Shown here one piece after another: positions 61,201 through 64,000 of a DNA stretch of 64,000 nucleotides. The notes below the pieces were generated by a model that saw nothing but the letters and a program-made list of their open reading frames with translations, was not told the DNA's origin and searched no databases. Origin of the DNA: Dermacentor variabilis (Eukaryota > Arthropoda > Arachnida > Ixodida > Ixodidae); the NCBI RefSeq assembly GCF_050947875.1, contig NW_027460391.1:1-64000 (forward strand), written 5' to 3'. Both the position numbers and the translations under genes were made by a program. Numbering within the stretch: the stretch's first letter is position 1; each line of letters starts with the position of its first letter.

Positions 61201-62889
61201 AGCACGTACATGCATCTTTTGGTAGACGCGGACGCAGTTTTCTGCAAAACCACACGATATGCATGCAAATGGTGCTTTCGGCAGAACGCACACGTGGATT
61301 TCTACCAAACGACGTGAAAAGCATGCCGATGCTGCTCTTTTTAGCACCCGCACATGGATTTGTGCCAAAACGCGTTTTAAGCATGCACATGCATCTTTTG
61401 GCAGACGCGGACGCAGTTTTCTGCAAAACCACACGATATGCATGCAAATGGTGCTTTTGGCAGAACGCGCACGTGGATTTCTACCAAACGACGTGAAAAG
61501 CATGCCGATGCTGCTCTTTTTAGCATCTGCACATGGATTTGTGCCAAAACGCGTTTTAAGCATGTACATGCATCATTTGGTAGACGCGGACGCAGTTTTC
61601 TGCAAAACCACACGATATGCATGCAAATGGTGCTTTTGGCAGAACGCGCACGTGGATTTCTACCAAACGACGTGAAAAGCATGCCGATGCTGCTCTTTTT
61701 AGCACCCGCACATGGATTTGTGCCAAAACGCGTTTTAAGCATGCACATGCATCTTTTGGTAGACGCGGACGCAGTTTTCTGCAAAACCACACGATATGCA
61801 TGCAAATGGTGCTTTTGGCAGAACGCGCACGTGGATTTCTACCAAACGACGTGAAAAGCATGCCGATGCTGCTCTTTTTAGCACCCGCACATGGATTTGT
61901 GCCAAAACGCGTTTTGAGCATGCACATGCATCTTTTGGTAGACGCGGACGCAGTTTTCTGCAAAACCACACGATATGCATGCAAATGGTGCTTTTGGCAG
62001 AACGCGCACGTGGATTTCTACCAAACGACGTGAAAAGCATGCCGATGCTGCTCTTTTTAGCACCCGCACATGGATTTGTGCCAAAACGCGTTTTAAGCAT
62101 GCACATGCATCTTTTGGTAGACGCGGACGCAGTTTTCTGCAAAACCACACGATATGCATGCAAATGGTGCTTTTGGCAGAACGCGCACGTGGATTTCTAC
62201 CAAACGACGTGAAAAGCATGCCGATGCTGCTCTTTTTAGTACCCGCACATGGATTTGTGCCAAAACGCGTTTTAAGCATGCACATGCATCATTTGGTAGA
62301 CGCGGACGCAGTTTTCTGCAAAACCACACGATATGCATGCAAATGGTGCTTTTGGCAGAACGCGCACGTGGATTTCTACCAAACGACGTGAAAAGCATGC
62401 CGATGCTGCTCTTTTTAGCACCCGCACATGGATTTGTGCCAAAACGCGTTTTAAGCATGCACATGCATCTTTTGGCAGACGCGGACGCAGTTTTCTGCAA
62501 AACCACACGATATGCATGCAAATGGTGCTTTTGGCAGAACGCGCACGTGGATTTCTACCAAGCGACGTGAAAAGCATGCCGATGCTGCTCTTTTTAGCAC
62601 CCGCACATGGATTTGCGCCAAAACGCGTTTTAAGCATGCACATGCATCTTTTGGTAGACGCGGACGCAGTTTTCTGCAAAACCACACGACATGCATGCAA
62701 ATGGTGCTTTTGGCAGAACGCGCACGTGGATTTCTACCAAACGACGTGAAAATCATGCCGATGCTGCTCTTTTTAGCACCCGCACATGGATTTGTGCCAA
62801 AACGCGTTTTAAGCATGCACATGCATCTTTTGGTAGACGCGGACGCAGTTTTCTGCAAAACCACACGATATGCATGCAAATGGTGCTTT

Positions 62890-64000
62890 TGGCAGAACGC
62901 GCACGTGGATTTCTACCAAACCACGTGAAAAGCATGCCGATGCTGCTCTTTTTAGCACCCGCACATGGATTTGTGCCAAAACGCGTTTTAAGCATGCACA
63001 TGCATCTTTTGGTAGACGCGGACGCAGTTTTCTACAAAACCACACGATATGCATGCAAATGGTGCTTTTGGCCGAACGCGCACGTCGATTTCTACCAAAC
63101 GACGTGAAAAGCATGCCGATGCTGCTCTTTTTAGCACCCGCACATGGATTTGTGCCAAAACGCGTTTTAAGCATGCACATGCATCTTTTGGTAGACGCGG
63201 ACGCAGTTTTCTGCAAAACCACACGATATGCATGCAAATGGTGCTTTTGGCCGAACGCTCACGTGGATTTCTGCCAAACGACGTGAAAAGCATGCCGATG
63301 CTGCTCTTTTTAGCACCCGCACATGGATTTGTGCCAAAACGCGTTTTAAGCATGCACATGCATCTTTTGGTAGACGCGGACGCAGTTTTCTGCAAAACCA
63401 CACGATATGCAAGCAAATGGTGCTTTTGGCCGAACGCGCACGTGGATTTCTACCAAACGACGTGAAAAGCATGCCGATGCTGCTCTTTTTTGCACCCGCA
63501 CATGGATTTGTGCCAAAACGCGTTTTAAGCATGCACATGCATCTTTTGGTAGACGCGGACGCAGTTTTCTGCAAAACCACACGATATGCATGCAAATGGT
63601 GCTTTTGGCAGGACGCGAAACGTGGATTTCTACCAAATGACGTGAAAAGCATGCCGATGCTGCTCGTTTTAGCACCCGCACATGAATTTGTGCCAAAACG
63701 CGTTTTAAGCATGCACATGCATCTTTTGGTAGACGCGGACGCAGTTTTCTGCAAAACCGCAGGATATGCGTGCAAATGGTGCTTTTGGCAGAACGCGCAC
63801 GTGGATTTCTACCAAACGACGTGAAAAGCATGCCGATGTTGCTCTTTTTAGCACCCGCACATGGATTTGTGCCAAAACGCGTTTTAAGCACGTACATGCA
63901 TCTTTTGGTAGACGCGGACGCAGTTTTCTGCAAAACCACACGATATGCATGCAAATGGTGCTTTTGGCAGAACGCGCACGTGGATTTCTACCAAACGACG
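62890..64000. repeat. Right-edge copy of the 60.5-61.3 kb block, cut by the window end
   Basis: 63,167-64,000 matches 60,481-61,314 at an offset of 2,686 (15 monomers plus 1). Shared markers are TTTCTGCC, GCAAGCAAATGG (63,410), CAGGACGCGAAACG (63,610), CACATGAATTT, AACCGCAGGATATGCGTGC and GCACGTACATG (63,888). The paired-CACGTG plus CACGTCG dimer precedes it at about 62,922-63,090. The last monomer starts at 63,888 and is cut at 64,000 in subunit B, so the array continues to the right. Confidence 0.88.

Larger units (their letters stand above)
1..64000. repeat. Tandem satellite array, 179-bp monomer, about 357 copies
   Basis: Every line of the window is a copy of one monomer. The same landmarks (GCATGCACATGCATC, CACACGATATGCATGC, CACGTGGATTTCTACC, AAAACGCGTTTT) recur at about 179-base spacing from base 1 to base 64,000, always in the same orientation. 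Counting phase from the first monomer start (1) to the last (63,888) gives 357 complete copies with a net loss of about 16 bases from single-base indels. Consensus G+C is 86/179. No unique sequence, mobile-element insertion or inversion was seen. The length is close to one nucleosome plus linker, as in many eukaryotic centromeric and heterochromatic satellites; this is family-level knowledge and does not prove function here. It is not alpha satellite (171 bp), and as far as I can recall those sequences it is neither the Arabidopsis 180-bp centromere repeat nor the maize 180-bp knob repeat. The host is unidentified. Confidence 0.99.

Noticed and set aside
1..64000. CRISPR array
   Set aside because: The regular spacing is that of a complete monomer without variable spacers; all bases between any two repeats are themselves repeated.
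1..64000. Match to a named satellite (alpha satellite, Arabidopsis 180-bp, maize knob 180-bp, trypanosome 177-bp)
   Set aside because: Only the length is similar. The bases I can recall of these families do not match this monomer, and no database search was possible.
1..64000. Telomere repeats, tRNA, rRNA or 5S genes inside the array
   Set aside because: No telomere-like hexamer or heptamer runs and no segment departing from the monomer were seen on either strand.

Overview
The whole 64,000-base window is one uninterrupted tandem satellite-DNA array. I find no gene, RNA gene, transposon, CRISPR array or unique sequence in it. About 357 complete head-to-tail monomers fill positions 1-63,887, and a partial one runs to the right edge. 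The array enters and leaves the window at full strength, so its real size is unknown. The basic monomer is 179 bp (about 48% G+C) and never changes orientation. Such arrays belong to eukaryotic heterochromatin (centromeric, pericentromeric, subtelomeric or knob-like). The species cannot be named from this sequence. CpG is not depleted (13 per consensus monomer against about 10 expected), which argues against a strongly CpG-depleted vertebrate genome but does not separate plants, invertebrates, fungi or protists.

The monomer is itself a fossil trimer: three subunits of 59, 60 and 60 bp (A, B, C), each starting with GCATGC and about 70% alike by hand alignment. Subunit B carries CACGTG and ATGCAAAT. 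C carries CACATG at the matching position and ends in the 12-bp perfect palindrome AAAACGCGTTTT. A carries the imperfect dyad GTTTT-ctgc-AAAAC.

Above the monomer there is strong, nested, locally changing higher-order structure, which I mapped from shared rare variants. From left to right: a mixed segment (1-2.5 kb); a domain marked by GCATCCACATG in A (2.5-8.4 kb) containing a 13-monomer duplication; a domain marked by CTTTATAGC in C (7.1-17.5 kb) with a clean tandem 9-mer of 1,611 bp at 15.0-18.2 kb; a domain with two apparently identical 1,430-bp 8-mers (21.8-24.7 kb), a 3-mer, a 6-mer and a 19-mer duplication (25-31 kb); alternating blocks Q and R forming an 18-mer of about 3.23 kb (29.3-36 kb); a roughly 8.78-kb super-repeat (32.7-37.5 kb matching 41.5-46.3 kb); and on the right, 7-mer and 8-mer repeats and a 15-mer offset (47-64 kb). 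Many different offsets, all near multiples of 179, indicate repeated unequal exchange or segmental amplification rather than one stable higher-order unit.

The many open reading frames on both strands are a side effect of the repeat. Because 179 = 3x59+2, the frame rotates at each monomer and a stop is met only after about 2.3 monomers. They are not annotated as genes. The cluster of private single-base indels at 30.9-34.7 kb looks like unpolished or misassembled sequence and should be treated with caution.
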